From Strongylocentrotus droebachiensis (Eukaryota > Echinodermata > Echinoidea > Camarodonta > Strongylocentrotidae): a stretch of 64,000 bases of DNA. Below the pieces are notes generated by a model. That model had not been told where the DNA came from. It saw only the letters and a program-made list of their open reading frames with translations, and did no database searches. Of this stretch, positions 27,001-32,900 are shown one piece after another. The position numbers and the translations under genes are program-made. Where the stretch lies: contig JAVYIG010000163.1 of assembly GCA_035222895.1 (NCBI GenBank), positions 558,001 to 622,000 of the forward strand. The letters run 5' to 3'. Position 1 is the first letter of the stretch. Each line of letters starts with the position of its first letter.

Positions 27001-29921
27001 ACCCAACACCCCATTGAAGTCAATGGCTAGTGAAACATAGACTTAACTCCTAAAGGCCCAAGTGCTCAGTGACAAATAAACCACTTTTTCTCAAAATGGC
27101 CAAAATGGAGTTACATTTTTGTGTCAATGAACCCTCAATATGTTTCATCCTTAATGGAAAATCTGTTGATATGACTAAGACTAATGGTAGAGATACGAGA
27201 AAGCGATAAAGAGACGATATATGCTATTTCAATGGTCATATCAAGAGGTTCTTCAGTTGTAGATGTTATATGTGGATAAGGACATTAGGTACAGGACACA
27301 TTGTGTGGAATAACTCTCCAACGACCTATGCCTCAACCTTTATTCTGTCAAGGACTGGGGTCAGGGTTAGGGATGTTATTCAGTATACTGAGTCATGTGT
27401 GAGCAAGGCATCAGGGAAAAGCATGTGAATTGATCGCACCATTAGATTTTCATCTTGGATTTAGTTTTTGAATGAAGTGTTCCCTGAAAACATGGCTTTA
27501 ATTTTTTAACCATCCTAATGCCCTACTGCATTTCCATGTATTTGGACAGTGCATGCGTTAACATCTTACAAATGTATGAGACATATTTTCCTAGGTGTAA
27601 TTACTTTGATTTGTAGTGTGTTACTGTTTATTTTTTTCTCTTACGGGTTGGTTTTGCATCTGTGATTTTTGTTTGTTTGCTCATTATTGAAATCTCTCAA
27701 ACATGTTCCTTTTCATTAGTATATTTTAGATACCATACTGATTTCACCCCTCCAAAATTTTTCCATGCAATATGCTAATTATTATATTGTTTGAAAATTA
27801 TTTAAAGCACTAGTTTTGAAGTTTGTAGACAATGCAGCCAAATTTTAAATGATATATGAACCTTTTTGAAATAGAGTTTTTGTTTGTGCTCTTGTTCATG
27901 TTGTTATTGTTGTATTGCACCTTTTTGACGTGTTATTTGTTGTGGAGTTGTTTGTTGACTTACGTTTGCAGTGTTTTTTTTTTGGAGTTGTTTTACTCAA
28001 TTGCTTTCTCCCCCTTGCTCTCTAACCAATTACAGGCAAGGAGAAGCTTACCCCTATAACACACACTCACCTTACCGTTTTATTGGTATGTATTAACAGT
28101 GTTATACGCTTTTAATACTAATATGACTCTCAAAGGAAAAGGTGTATGGCTTACCGTTGCAAATTAAGGGCCTGTTCAGTCAGATGGAAAAAATTATCCA
28201 GGGGGGGTATGTTTCCCAAAGATTAAGATCGACTAAAGTTGGACTTGAATTATGGCAGGCTGGCTGTTCATGCCACTGGTTGCTCTCACCATTCCCAGAC
28301 CTGCCAACCAGTACGATTTAGTCGTATTTAGTACGATTTTTAGAAGCAAATACGACAGTACGATTTTCAAGTTTTTTTTTTTTTTTTTTTTTTTTTTAAA
28401 TAATATTTTGTGTGTGCGCCCACCATTTTCAATGTCCATTCTGTCCTGTAAAGTATCCTACAAGCATCTCACATCGGCAATTTGGGGATGTTCATTGGTT
28501 CATCGAACACAACAGTCATGACAAAATCATGCATATTCAACCAATGATCAATAAACAAAATTCTTCCTGTAGGTAGAAACTGTAAGAGGCATTGATCCGC
28601 GTAACACTCCGTGTTTATTTTCAAGAATACAACTCTTGTCAGTAAAATACAACTTTTGGGACTAAAGAATACTTTTTTTGAACTCCAGAGGTTGGCAGGT
28701 CTGCATTCCTGGCATTGGTCTCTCAAGGGACATTCAAAGCCTGGTCGCAAATCTTCAGAAATGACATTTTTGAGTTTTCATTGTTGAAGAATTTTTTTTA
28801 TCTATAGACCATAATTAGAATATGAAATACTTCGCTTGCACATCTGGGCACATCATTCATTTTCTTGCCAATCAGCACTGTTTAGTTTGTTGCACTTTTT
28901 TCTTAGGTGATACTTCCACAATTACTTTGATATTGTATTAGTATTGAGTCAAATAATGACCTTTGATCCCAAATGCGCTTGCTGAATCAGTTCCTCAAAA
29001 TGCCTAGAGTTGTTACAAATGTACACCTTGAGTTATTTTATGGACATACTGTAACAGCACTTTAAAACCTTAACAGCATTTGACAAACCTTTGACTATTC
29101 TCTTTATGTTCTCATTTTCTCATTCTGAAAATATGAATGTTCTTAGATCAAGTCATAGCTTTCCAATCGTGATATTGATTATTGAGAAGAGAATGAATAA
29201 AATGGTACATCAAAAATTATCTTTAATGGAACATGGCAATTTAAGATTTTTCTTTATCATATCATTCCTACTTCTGCAGGCAAAAACTCTTTACTATGTT
29301 CAGAAGAGACACCGTGCAATAAGGATGAGTGAAGAAAAGATAAATCGTCGCCGATCTGAGTCGCCCCTATCTTTCACCGATGCCAAATCCACCCCTCCAA
29401 AAAGTGATGTCTTCCATAGTGAATTAGCTACAGCACTGAACCAGTCTGCAGGGTCTCATGTTGGTAGGAAGAATCCATTTCTCAATAGGGGAGATGACCC
29501 ATCTTGTGATGAAAGTGCTACGGATGACCGCTTGGTCTATCTCCCCTCCCAGCAAATGGACCATTCCAGGACATTGCTGAGAACGAGCAGAAGCTGGGAG
29601 GGTCCACTAGTGGCCGTCGGGGATGCAATTGAGGATGAGAATGAAGGGGAGGGGCAAAATGATTTCTCCTTCCAAACTCCACCCCACGTACCAGGAATAG
29701 ACTCTTCCACTCCTGTACACTCGTCCAGTAGGAGTTGGGAGATACCATCTGATCAAAAGGGGAAGAAGTTATACGGAGGGGGTGACTGCGATGACATGTA
29801 TCTCACATTCGGAACCTGCAGTCTAGAGGAACCCATTTATGCAAATGAAGTCTGTTATTTAGAAGAGGACCAACCAATTTTCATCAAGCCGAAGTGGGTC
29901 TGTCAAGAACAGGAATTTTGA
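1..29921 (+). CDS. KIF13: Kinesin-3 family motor, KIF13 type (partial gene, FHA domain to stop)
   Basis: Plus-end-directed microtubule motor of the kinesin-3 family, known in animals to carry vesicle cargo. The window starts after the motor domain. I place coding exons at 1-44, 567-706, 1801-1916, 2730-2834, 3272-3548, 4003-4165, 4752-4898, 10909-11037, 11821-11988, 12665-12847, 13402-13562, 16842-16974, 17817-18060, 18656-18838, 19410-19534, 20021-20236, 21495-21548, 22259-22492, 24395-24457, 26372-26797 and 29280-29921. Every junction is AG/GT and phases agree, giving about 1316 codons to the stop. Order of domains: FHA, coiled coil, the short KIF1B-type domain, a long conserved middle with a DUF3694-like block, then a low-complexity Ser/Pro/His tail. 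Residue patterns match vertebrate KIF13A and KIF13B over most exons. No CAP-Gly domain is visible at the C-terminus, so the architecture is more like KIF13A. Homology is by recognition, not by a database search. Confidence 0.9.
96..290 (-). mobile_element. TTAA-ended short element, family A copy 1
   Basis: About 195 bp, starting TTAAAG and ending CTTTAA. It is the reverse complement of copies at 12038 and 17056, sharing the segment around CCCTCTATATAGCAAACAAT. Non-coding, miniature-transposon-like. Lies 52 bp after a KIF13 splice donor. Confidence 0.8.
567..706 (+). CDS. KIF13: KIF13 exon, FHA domain core
   Basis: Acceptor TGTAG, donor GTAAGA. Encodes an FHA segment with DIQLNGLGIMPRHC, the Gly/His-containing phosphopeptide-binding strand-loop region, ending in split codon AA|G. 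Confidence 0.9.
1801..1916 (+). CDS. KIF13: KIF13 exon, end of FHA domain
   Basis: Starts in phase after AA|G and includes VNGSAV and LRHGDRILLGNYHFFRI, the conserved last strands of kinesin-3 FHA domains (HGDRI.LG..H.FR). Donor GTAAGA. Confidence 0.92.
1955..2225. repeat. GATG/GATA-rich simple repeat
   Basis: Degenerate GGAT/GATA tetranucleotide repeat (for example TGGATGGATGGATGG) in a KIF13 intron. The long minus-strand ORF here is a repeat artefact. Confidence 0.85.
2487..2684 (-). mobile_element. Family B element, partial inverted copy
   Basis: Matches the first half of the 23331 element in reverse orientation, including CAATCGCATGACC and GATCGATTCCACA. Ends ACTTTATCTTTAA, 45 bp before a KIF13 exon. 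The other end is not clear. Confidence 0.75.
2730..2834 (+). CDS. KIF13: KIF13 exon, linker after FHA
   Basis: Acceptor TTCATAG, donor GTAAGC. Encodes a Thr/Pro linker and FDFDYAQNEVMMQEL, matching the KIF13 segment between FHA and coiled coil. A repeat copy ends only 45 bp upstream at 2684. Confidence 0.85.
3272..3548 (+). CDS. KIF13: KIF13 exon, coiled coil and Ser/Gly-rich segment
   Basis: Starts with an AAMKLIEVQHQKDKDGALFK-type heptad region followed by KQREAYEQELAALKQQL, a predicted coiled coil, then a Gln/Asp/Ser/Gly-rich stretch with the repeated pattern SSLGIGSSLGV. Donor GTCAGT, ending in split codon AG|G. Confidence 0.87.
4003..4165 (+). CDS. KIF13: KIF13 exon, LREDVVKANALIREANFL block
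   Basis: Acceptor CTCCCTAG, donor GTAGCT. Contains VKANALIREANFLGEEM and VTLQIPVCNLTPNRK, both highly conserved in KIF13 and the start of the KIF1B-type domain. Confidence 0.93.
4752..4898 (+). CDS. KIF13: KIF13 exon, KIF1B-type domain
   Basis: Phase 0 on both sides. Encodes RGAIVSEPAIQVKRK, GTQIWSVEKLENKIIDMRDM and ends IPLK. This is the classic kinesin-3 block after the coiled coil. The next constitutive exon is at 10909, 6 kb away. Confidence 0.93.
5574..5621 (+). CDS. KIF13: Candidate 48-bp cassette exon of KIF13
   Basis: In-frame, phase 0 on both sides, open, flanked by CAAAAG acceptor and CAG|GTACAC donor. Would encode DEESESLRKLSFFESQ. It begins with Asp-Glu, as does the next constitutive exon (DEDPFYESQ). 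Not needed for the conserved reading, so if real it is alternatively spliced. The acceptor lacks a strong pyrimidine tract. Confidence 0.45.
8776..8835 (+). CDS. KIF13: Candidate 60-bp cassette exon of KIF13
   Basis: In-frame, phase 0, open. Acceptor CTCAAAAAG, donor GAG|GTGACC. Would encode DQNLTVPVPSNAQTPSPASE, a flexible Ser/Pro linker. It lies in the same long intron as the 48-bp candidate and could be spliced with or without it. Confidence 0.4.
9063..9198. mobile_element. Hairpin element, family G copy 1
   Basis: About 135 bp fold-back. CCCGTCTTACAAAGAGTTG at the left pairs with CAACTCTTTGTAAGACGG at the right. Internal GCGATTGATT motifs repeat. Very similar to 10473-10608. Confidence 0.82.
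10473..10608. mobile_element. Hairpin element, family G copy 2
   Basis: 136 bp with ends CTGGGCCCCGTCTTGCAAAG and CTTTGTAAGACAGGGCCCAG. Near-identical in layout to the copy at 9063. Confidence 0.85.
10909..11037 (+). CDS. KIF13: KIF13 exon, C2-like conserved region start
   Basis: Acceptor TATTTTAG, donor GTATGG, 43 codons. Contains DPFYESQENHSLIGVANVFL and YGVPIISQQGE, among the best conserved segments of KIF13. A decayed partial copy follows in the next intron at 11124. Confidence 0.95.
11124..11169 (+). pseudogene. Decayed partial copy of the preceding KIF13 exon
   Basis: About 43 bp matching the middle of exon 10909-11037 (the segment encoding LEVLFHDVKLNYGV) with scattered substitutions, running into an in-frame stop just downstream (TAG at 11176-11178). 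It has no matching acceptor or donor. I read it as a relic of a short local duplication. Confidence 0.75.
11821..11988 (+). CDS. KIF13: KIF13 exon, VAGKL block and acidic linker
   Basis: Acceptor CAAACAG, donor GTGAGT. Starts VAGKLNIEIQRISGSIPD, conserved, followed by an acidic Ser/Gly/Glu/Pro stretch typical of this position, ending LTCR. Confidence 0.92.
12038..12233 (+). mobile_element. TTAA-ended short element, family A copy 2
   Basis: 196 bp with TTAAAGC and GCTTTAA ends. Closely matches the copies at 96 (inverted) and 17056. Lies 50 bp downstream of a KIF13 exon. Confidence 0.82.
12665..12847 (+). CDS. KIF13: KIF13 exon, LKIKEAYDLPLSLAHFVFCQ block
   Basis: Acceptor TCCACAG, donor GTACAA. 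LTCR|LKIKEA.DLP.....FVFCQYTF is the conserved C2-like strand pair of KIF13. Confidence 0.94.
13402..13562 (+). CDS. KIF13: KIF13 exon, VNVTEEF and VEVWGHR block
   Basis: Acceptor CCTGTAG, donor GTAAGA. Contains FTVNVTEEFIEHALEGSLAV, EVWGHRVG and WEIDSLHSKSRSLADR, conserved in KIF13. Ends in split codon CG|A. Confidence 0.94.
14398..14745. mobile_element. Long fold-back element
   Basis: About 348 bp whose halves are near-complementary over roughly 130 bp. Key arms are GTGACGTCATAAAAAT and ATTTTTATGACGTCAC, plus GATGGTCATATCTCAGCC facing GGCTGATATATGACCATC. Confidence 0.85.
16626..16771. mobile_element. Tc1/mariner-like miniature element, copy 1
   Basis: Ends CAGTCAAACCTG and CAGGTTTGACTG, with two internal GTGGTCTTTGTAGAC motifs. 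Flanked by TA on the left and TT on the right. A related copy at 40398 has clean TA on both sides. Confidence 0.7.
16842..16974 (+). CDS. KIF13: KIF13 exon, DUF3694-like region part 1
   Basis: Preceded by a CT tract and CTCTAG acceptor, donor GTAAGA. Encodes WTELIRKIELWVEIHELNEQ and GGIFQIRQ, the start of the conserved DUF3694-like module of kinesin-3. Confidence 0.94.
17056..17251 (+). mobile_element. TTAA-ended short element, family A copy 3
   Basis: 196 bp, TTAAAGCCCC start and GGCTTTAA end. Unusually flanked by a 66-bp direct repeat (16989-17054 and 17252-17317). Confidence 0.82.
17817..18060 (+). CDS. KIF13: KIF13 exon, DUF3694-like region part 2
   Basis: Acceptor TTTTACAG. Encodes GHSRRILVRVKPVQNSGTLP, SISVGSICARS, KGLDSYQ, and RERWSDAL..RREYLDEQI, all conserved. 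Donor GTATTT at 18061. The last about 50 bp and the donor are duplicated 110 bp downstream. Confidence 0.94.
18112..18176 (+). pseudogene. Duplicate of the KIF13 exon end with its donor site
   Basis: About 55 bp closely matching the 3' end of exon 17817-18060, offset by exactly 110 bp and followed by a GTAAAT donor-like site. Reading through from the real exon meets TAG at 18066, so using the second donor in frame would truncate the protein. I treat it as a duplication relic or a decoy donor. Confidence 0.75.
18656..18838 (+). CDS. KIF13: KIF13 exon, EERNAVLVPAP block
   Basis: Acceptor CCCACAG, donor GTGAGT. Contains LINQWVSLTEERNAVLVPAP, GVPGAPANW.PPPGMETH and PVLFLDIE, strongly conserved between KIF13A and KIF13B. 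Confidence 0.95.
19410..19534 (+). CDS. KIF13: KIF13 exon, NSILPKE block
   Basis: Acceptor TTTTTCAG, donor GTAAGT. Encodes GFNSILPKE and VNLPIIKYYEKD, conserved in position and sequence. Confidence 0.93.
20021..20236 (+). CDS. KIF13: KIF13 exon, ASWDSS...NERIYLIVK block
   Basis: Acceptor CCTGTAG, donor GTATGT, 72 codons. Contains ASWDSSLHDSPYLNR, NERIYLIVKAVVQLSHPA and MELVVRKRICVNIYKKQ, highly conserved. A repeat copy begins 11 bp past the exon end. Confidence 0.95.
20247..20618 (+). mobile_element. TTAA-ended element, family E copy 1
   Basis: About 372 bp from TTAAAG to CTTTAA. Its reverse complement recurs at 38621-38975 with strong similarity. It starts 11 bp after a KIF13 exon. Confidence 0.78.
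21068..21185. mobile_element. Hairpin element, family G diverged relic
   Basis: Weaker copy: retains ATCACAACTTGTAATC, AAGTGATTGGAGCATTTG and CCAACTCTTTACAA in the right order, with degraded ends. Confidence 0.55.
21495..21548 (+). CDS. KIF13: KIF13 exon, CGVTYEIVSNIPK
   Basis: 54-bp exon with acceptor TTTCAG and donor GTAAAT. Encodes DTVHSCGVTYEIVSNIPK, recognisable in all KIF13 proteins. Confidence 0.95.
22259..22492 (+). CDS. KIF13: KIF13 exon, GETYIEKYTRGV block
   Basis: Acceptor CTGACAG, donor GTAAGT. Contains DGETYIEKYTRGVSAVESIL, LDRLRQEV and a Ser-rich RKTSSVPNIP end, which resembles the basic-Ser phosphorylation region of vertebrate KIF13. Confidence 0.95.
22806..22892. repeat. CT-rich simple repeat
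   Basis: Polypyrimidine CTCTCT tract with interspersed CCC, in a KIF13 intron. Confidence 0.9.
23069..23095 (+). CDS. KIF13: Candidate 27-bp microexon of KIF13
   Basis: Nine in-frame codons, PVFYYSNKD, between an AATTATAG acceptor and a perfect GTAAGT donor, phase 0 on both sides. It lies between two phase-0 exons in the variable tail. Small size makes chance occurrence possible. Confidence 0.35.
23331..23705. mobile_element. TTAA-ended element, family B, full copy
   Basis: 375 bp with terminal inverted repeats: TTAAAGGTAAAGACCAGTA and its complement TACTGGTCTTTACCTTTAA. No coding capacity. Internal sequence recurs at 2487-2684 and at 59471. Confidence 0.85.
24395..24457 (+). CDS. KIF13: KIF13 exon, Ser/Asp-rich tail
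   Basis: 63 bp, phase 0, acceptor CATGCAG, donor GTAGGC. Encodes SISRNLDMSRSMDCLDEDF, similar in character to the variable tail of vertebrate KIF13 with clustered Ser and acidic residues. Confidence 0.75.
24530..24806. mobile_element. 277-bp fold-back element
   Basis: Terminal 26 bp are perfectly inverted, starting GTAATTCCATAAATTAGGGA. Complementarity continues inward with mismatches (CACACATATTTGTGG facing CCACAAATATGTGTG). Non-coding. Sits 72 bp after a KIF13 exon. Confidence 0.88.
26372..26797 (+). CDS. KIF13: KIF13 exon, Pro/His/Ser-rich tail
   Basis: 142 codons, phase 0, acceptor CTTCATAG, donor GTAAGA. Much more GC-rich than the surroundings. Contains SSPTLPGG, SDSKSETSDYCGSP and several His-Pro pairs (SHPNMSHAHPG, TAHPL, GVHPS), then PLLPVNPRRSS and a basic end. 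Low-complexity and probably disordered. Frame agrees with its neighbours. Confidence 0.82.
26886..27141. mobile_element. 256-bp inverted-repeat element
   Basis: Ends ATATCGAGGGTTCAGTGACA and TGTCAATGAACCCTCAATAT, near-perfect inverse, with pairing continuing inward about 50 bp. Internal repeated motif CTTAACTCC. Begins 88 bp after a KIF13 exon. Confidence 0.83.
28036..28059 (+). CDS. KIF13: Candidate alternative last exon of KIF13
   Basis: A strong pyrimidine tract (CTTTCTCCCCCTTGCTCTCT) and TTACAG acceptor precede GCAAGGAGAAGC and a TAA seven codons later, in phase with the 26797 donor. It would end the protein as ARRSLPL and remove the 213-residue final exon. An AATAAA lies further downstream near 28550. 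Confidence 0.35.
   Translation, partial: ARRSLPL
28296..28703. mobile_element. MITE with 14-bp terminal inverted repeats and target duplication
   Basis: 408 bp bounded by CAGACCTGCCAACC and GGTTGGCAGGTCTG, flanked on both sides by CATTCC (28290-28295 and 28704-28709). Contains repeated TACGATTT motifs and a T27-like tract. Non-coding. Confidence 0.88.
29280..29921 (+). CDS. KIF13: KIF13 last coding exon
   Basis: Acceptor CTTCTGCAG, 213 codons then TGA. The open frame extends upstream to 29091 but the acceptor at 29279 fits the phase-0 donor at 26797. Basic start (YVQKRHRAIR), many Ser/Pro sites, two similar units around RTSRSWEGP and SSSRSWEIP, and an acidic end. No CAP-Gly motif. No recognised domain beyond a disordered kinesin-3 tail. 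Confidence 0.8.
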   Translation, partial: AKTLYYVQKRHRAIRMSEEKINRRRSESPLSFTDAKSTPPKSDVFHSELATALNQSAGSHVGRKNPFLNRGDDPSCDESATDDRLVYLPSQQMDHSRTLLRTSRSWEGPLVAVGDAIEDENEGEGQNDFSFQTPPHVPGIDSSTPVHSSSRSWEIPSDQKGKKLYGGGDCDDMYLTFGTCSLEEPIYANEVCYLEEDQPIFIKPKWVCQEQEF

Positions 29922-32900
29922 TGACATTGGAACCAAAATAATCTTCTTAAGAACACATCAGTGTTCCATACATTGCGTTTGATGTAATTGCAGTGTAACG
30001 TCTTCATATTGCCAAAGGGATTTATGTTTATTGTCTAGTCATTTCTCTTGACTGTCATGCTACTGTACACTCCTTGTTTTATGTCAGTTCGGATTGTATC
30101 AAAAGTATTTTTTTGGTTAGATCCAGACTCTTTAAAGAGTTTTTATGGCTGCTGACTATTTAATGATAAGCATGAACCATTTGATATGTTTATGACTATC
30201 TCCTGCCACTAGATTTACTCTACGTACAAAGAGTATTCAAAATTGTCGTAAACTTCATTACATTAGACATCACTATAAAAATATCTGCAGATTTCACAAT
30301 GTTTTGCATGTGATCATGATGTATTAAAACAGATTATTTTCAATTTCTTCATCAGCTTCTTCTTCCTCTTCTTCTTTGTTTATTCTTCTCCTTCTTTTCT
30401 TCTTTCTTTCTTTCTTCTTTTCTACATTTTGTTTTTAATTCTTAAATTGATTGGTTTGTTATCTGTTTGTAGCAAGAACACAAGTGCTTTACATTATTTT
30501 GGTTATTGTTCACTCGTTCTAATTTTACATTCTAGTTCTGTAATTTAAGAGTTTTACTAGAATATGAAGATTTGTTTTTTCTGTTATGTTTTCTTGTATT
30601 TGTCATTGTTTTTGCCACGTATTTGATTATGGTTCATATGATTTTCAGTCTTTCTCAATATTGCTTTTTTTCCAATTTTAAGACCATGCGAATGACCTTT
30701 TACATGTATATTCCTGATCCATGTCCATATCCAAATTGTGCACTTCGCTATCCAAAGGTAGAATGCTACATACATTTATGTGATCACGGCTTGTGCTTGA
30801 TTCTGTGTGTGCAAACACCATGCATGTAGACATTCATGTTTTTTATTGCTCTTAATATTTTTCTCTTATTTTTCTTATTATTATTTTATTACTGTGCTTT
30901 ATCTATTGATGTTGTTGGAATGGAAATATGACAAACTGTGTCTGTCTTGCCCAGTTTTTAGGACTGTCTCTGTTAAATATTTCATAGACATGTATAGTCA
31001 CACAACCAAATTGACTCCAAATCAACAGATTTAACTGAAAAAATATCGGCCAGTCAGGGTAATAATTTTTGTTTTGGTTAGTTTATTGTCGGTTTGGTGT
31101 CAGTCTCGTTGATGTGGCTAGGGTATTACAGTACAACATCCAATTAAATCTGTATAGTTAATCATTTCTGTCATTATTTCAATGTACTTGTTACAAATAA
31201 TACTGAAATATCAGAGATATTGATTGCCCTTTTATTTGCGAGTCTTTGTACCGTAAGCTTTTAAAATTTGCCCCTTAGAAATATTTCCTATAACACGCCT
31301 GATTTTCAGGAAGGCACCCTGATCTTTTATCTTTTTTATACATGACTCCACAAAAATTTGAATGGCTCCCTGATTTGTTAAAAGATTATTCCTATTATGC
31401 TGTATGCAATTGATAGAAACCTCCTTGATTTTTGAATGAATCCTCCCTGAAAGTTGAATGTAAAGGCCAGTTGGCATATCTGGGTTACCCGGTAAGTGCA
31501 TGTATTCTTCTTGACCTAGTCTCCCTTCGATCCTCCTCTTCTGCCAGATCCCTCCGTTCATCTTTCTCCATGCAACTAATTCACGGCCCACAAACAAAAA
31601 CGGTTTAAAAACCTGTTTAAAGCGCCCTATAAATGTAATTATTATTATTATTATTTATTATTTTGACAAAGGTAGTCTGACATGTATCCCCTACGACTTT
31701 TATAAATTAGCCACAACGGTTGCAATTTCAAATGAGAAAGTTTGGATTGCGACTAAAGTATGGGTTCTCAAAATACAGACAGCAGTCTTAGATCCTGCCT
31801 GTTTTCATCACATTGCCATAATGATCTGTAATCGCTATGCCTGCCACATGTACCACATGTATTTCACTTAAAAATATAACAAGTTGGCTAGCAAAGCTAT
31901 AATATGTTTGCTAAATCCCTTCCTTCTTTTATTACACACTATCTTTAATCAAACTGCCTGTTGGAACTCTGCCATGAGAAAGATTTAATTCAAGTTCTTC
32001 CAAACTGTAGACTTAGTCTTACCTACATGTATTAAAGTACCCTACTCTGTGCTGTATGTCACACAATTTCACATTTAATATCTCTAAATCTCGTAGTAAA
32101 GATATATCTATCATTGTAAATTTCACAAGGTATTCATTCTTTCAGTAGGGTCAATGTACTTTTATATAATAGTAGAGATGTGTGCATGGCTCTGGCCTGA
32201 AGTATTTCACCACTAAATGGATTATAACTTTTAGAGATGAACTTTGATACTAGGAAAAGTAAACCACAGACGTCTCGACACTTATTATAGGGCTGCCAAT
32301 AAACACACACTCAATCACAGACATTCACTTGGACTATAATTATCTGAATTATTAAATCATTCATATTTTGCATTTGACAATGTGGATACTTGTGTTTGAA
32401 TTTGACAACCTTTGAATTAACAAATACATGTAAATGCCCCTATGATTGGGCGTATTTTGACGAGACAAATCATTCAAATGTTTTCCGGTTTCCTATGGCA
32501 TTAGAGCAATTTTAGACTGGGGTAGGGCTCCTTGGTGAATTTAAATCATATTTCATGTTCTCACAGTTCATTTATCTAAAGTAGGTAGAATTATTGTTGT
32601 TTTCCCCAACAAAAGTATTTAAGAACGTAGGTATAACTATATACAGGCAGATATGTATGAAAACAGTAAACTCCACATCCTCTCCCAATATGTCATATTG
32701 TACACGTATTAGCATTCATTTCAATTTTATTATTACTTATGTAGTCAATTCAAGGTATCAAATGTCTGAAATTGTAGCGATGCTGCCAGAACAAATCATA
32801 GATTCATTTGCATCTTTTTATATAAACATTTTGCACTCTAATATTTAGTGACTCTGCCAGCTATTGTCCAGACAAAATGAAATATAATTTGTATATAATT

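Noticed and set aside
31232..31597. 121-codon minus-strand ORF
   Set aside because: Reads like low-information intergenic sequence with short internal CTCCCTGA-type repeats. No recognised domain, splice context or start support.
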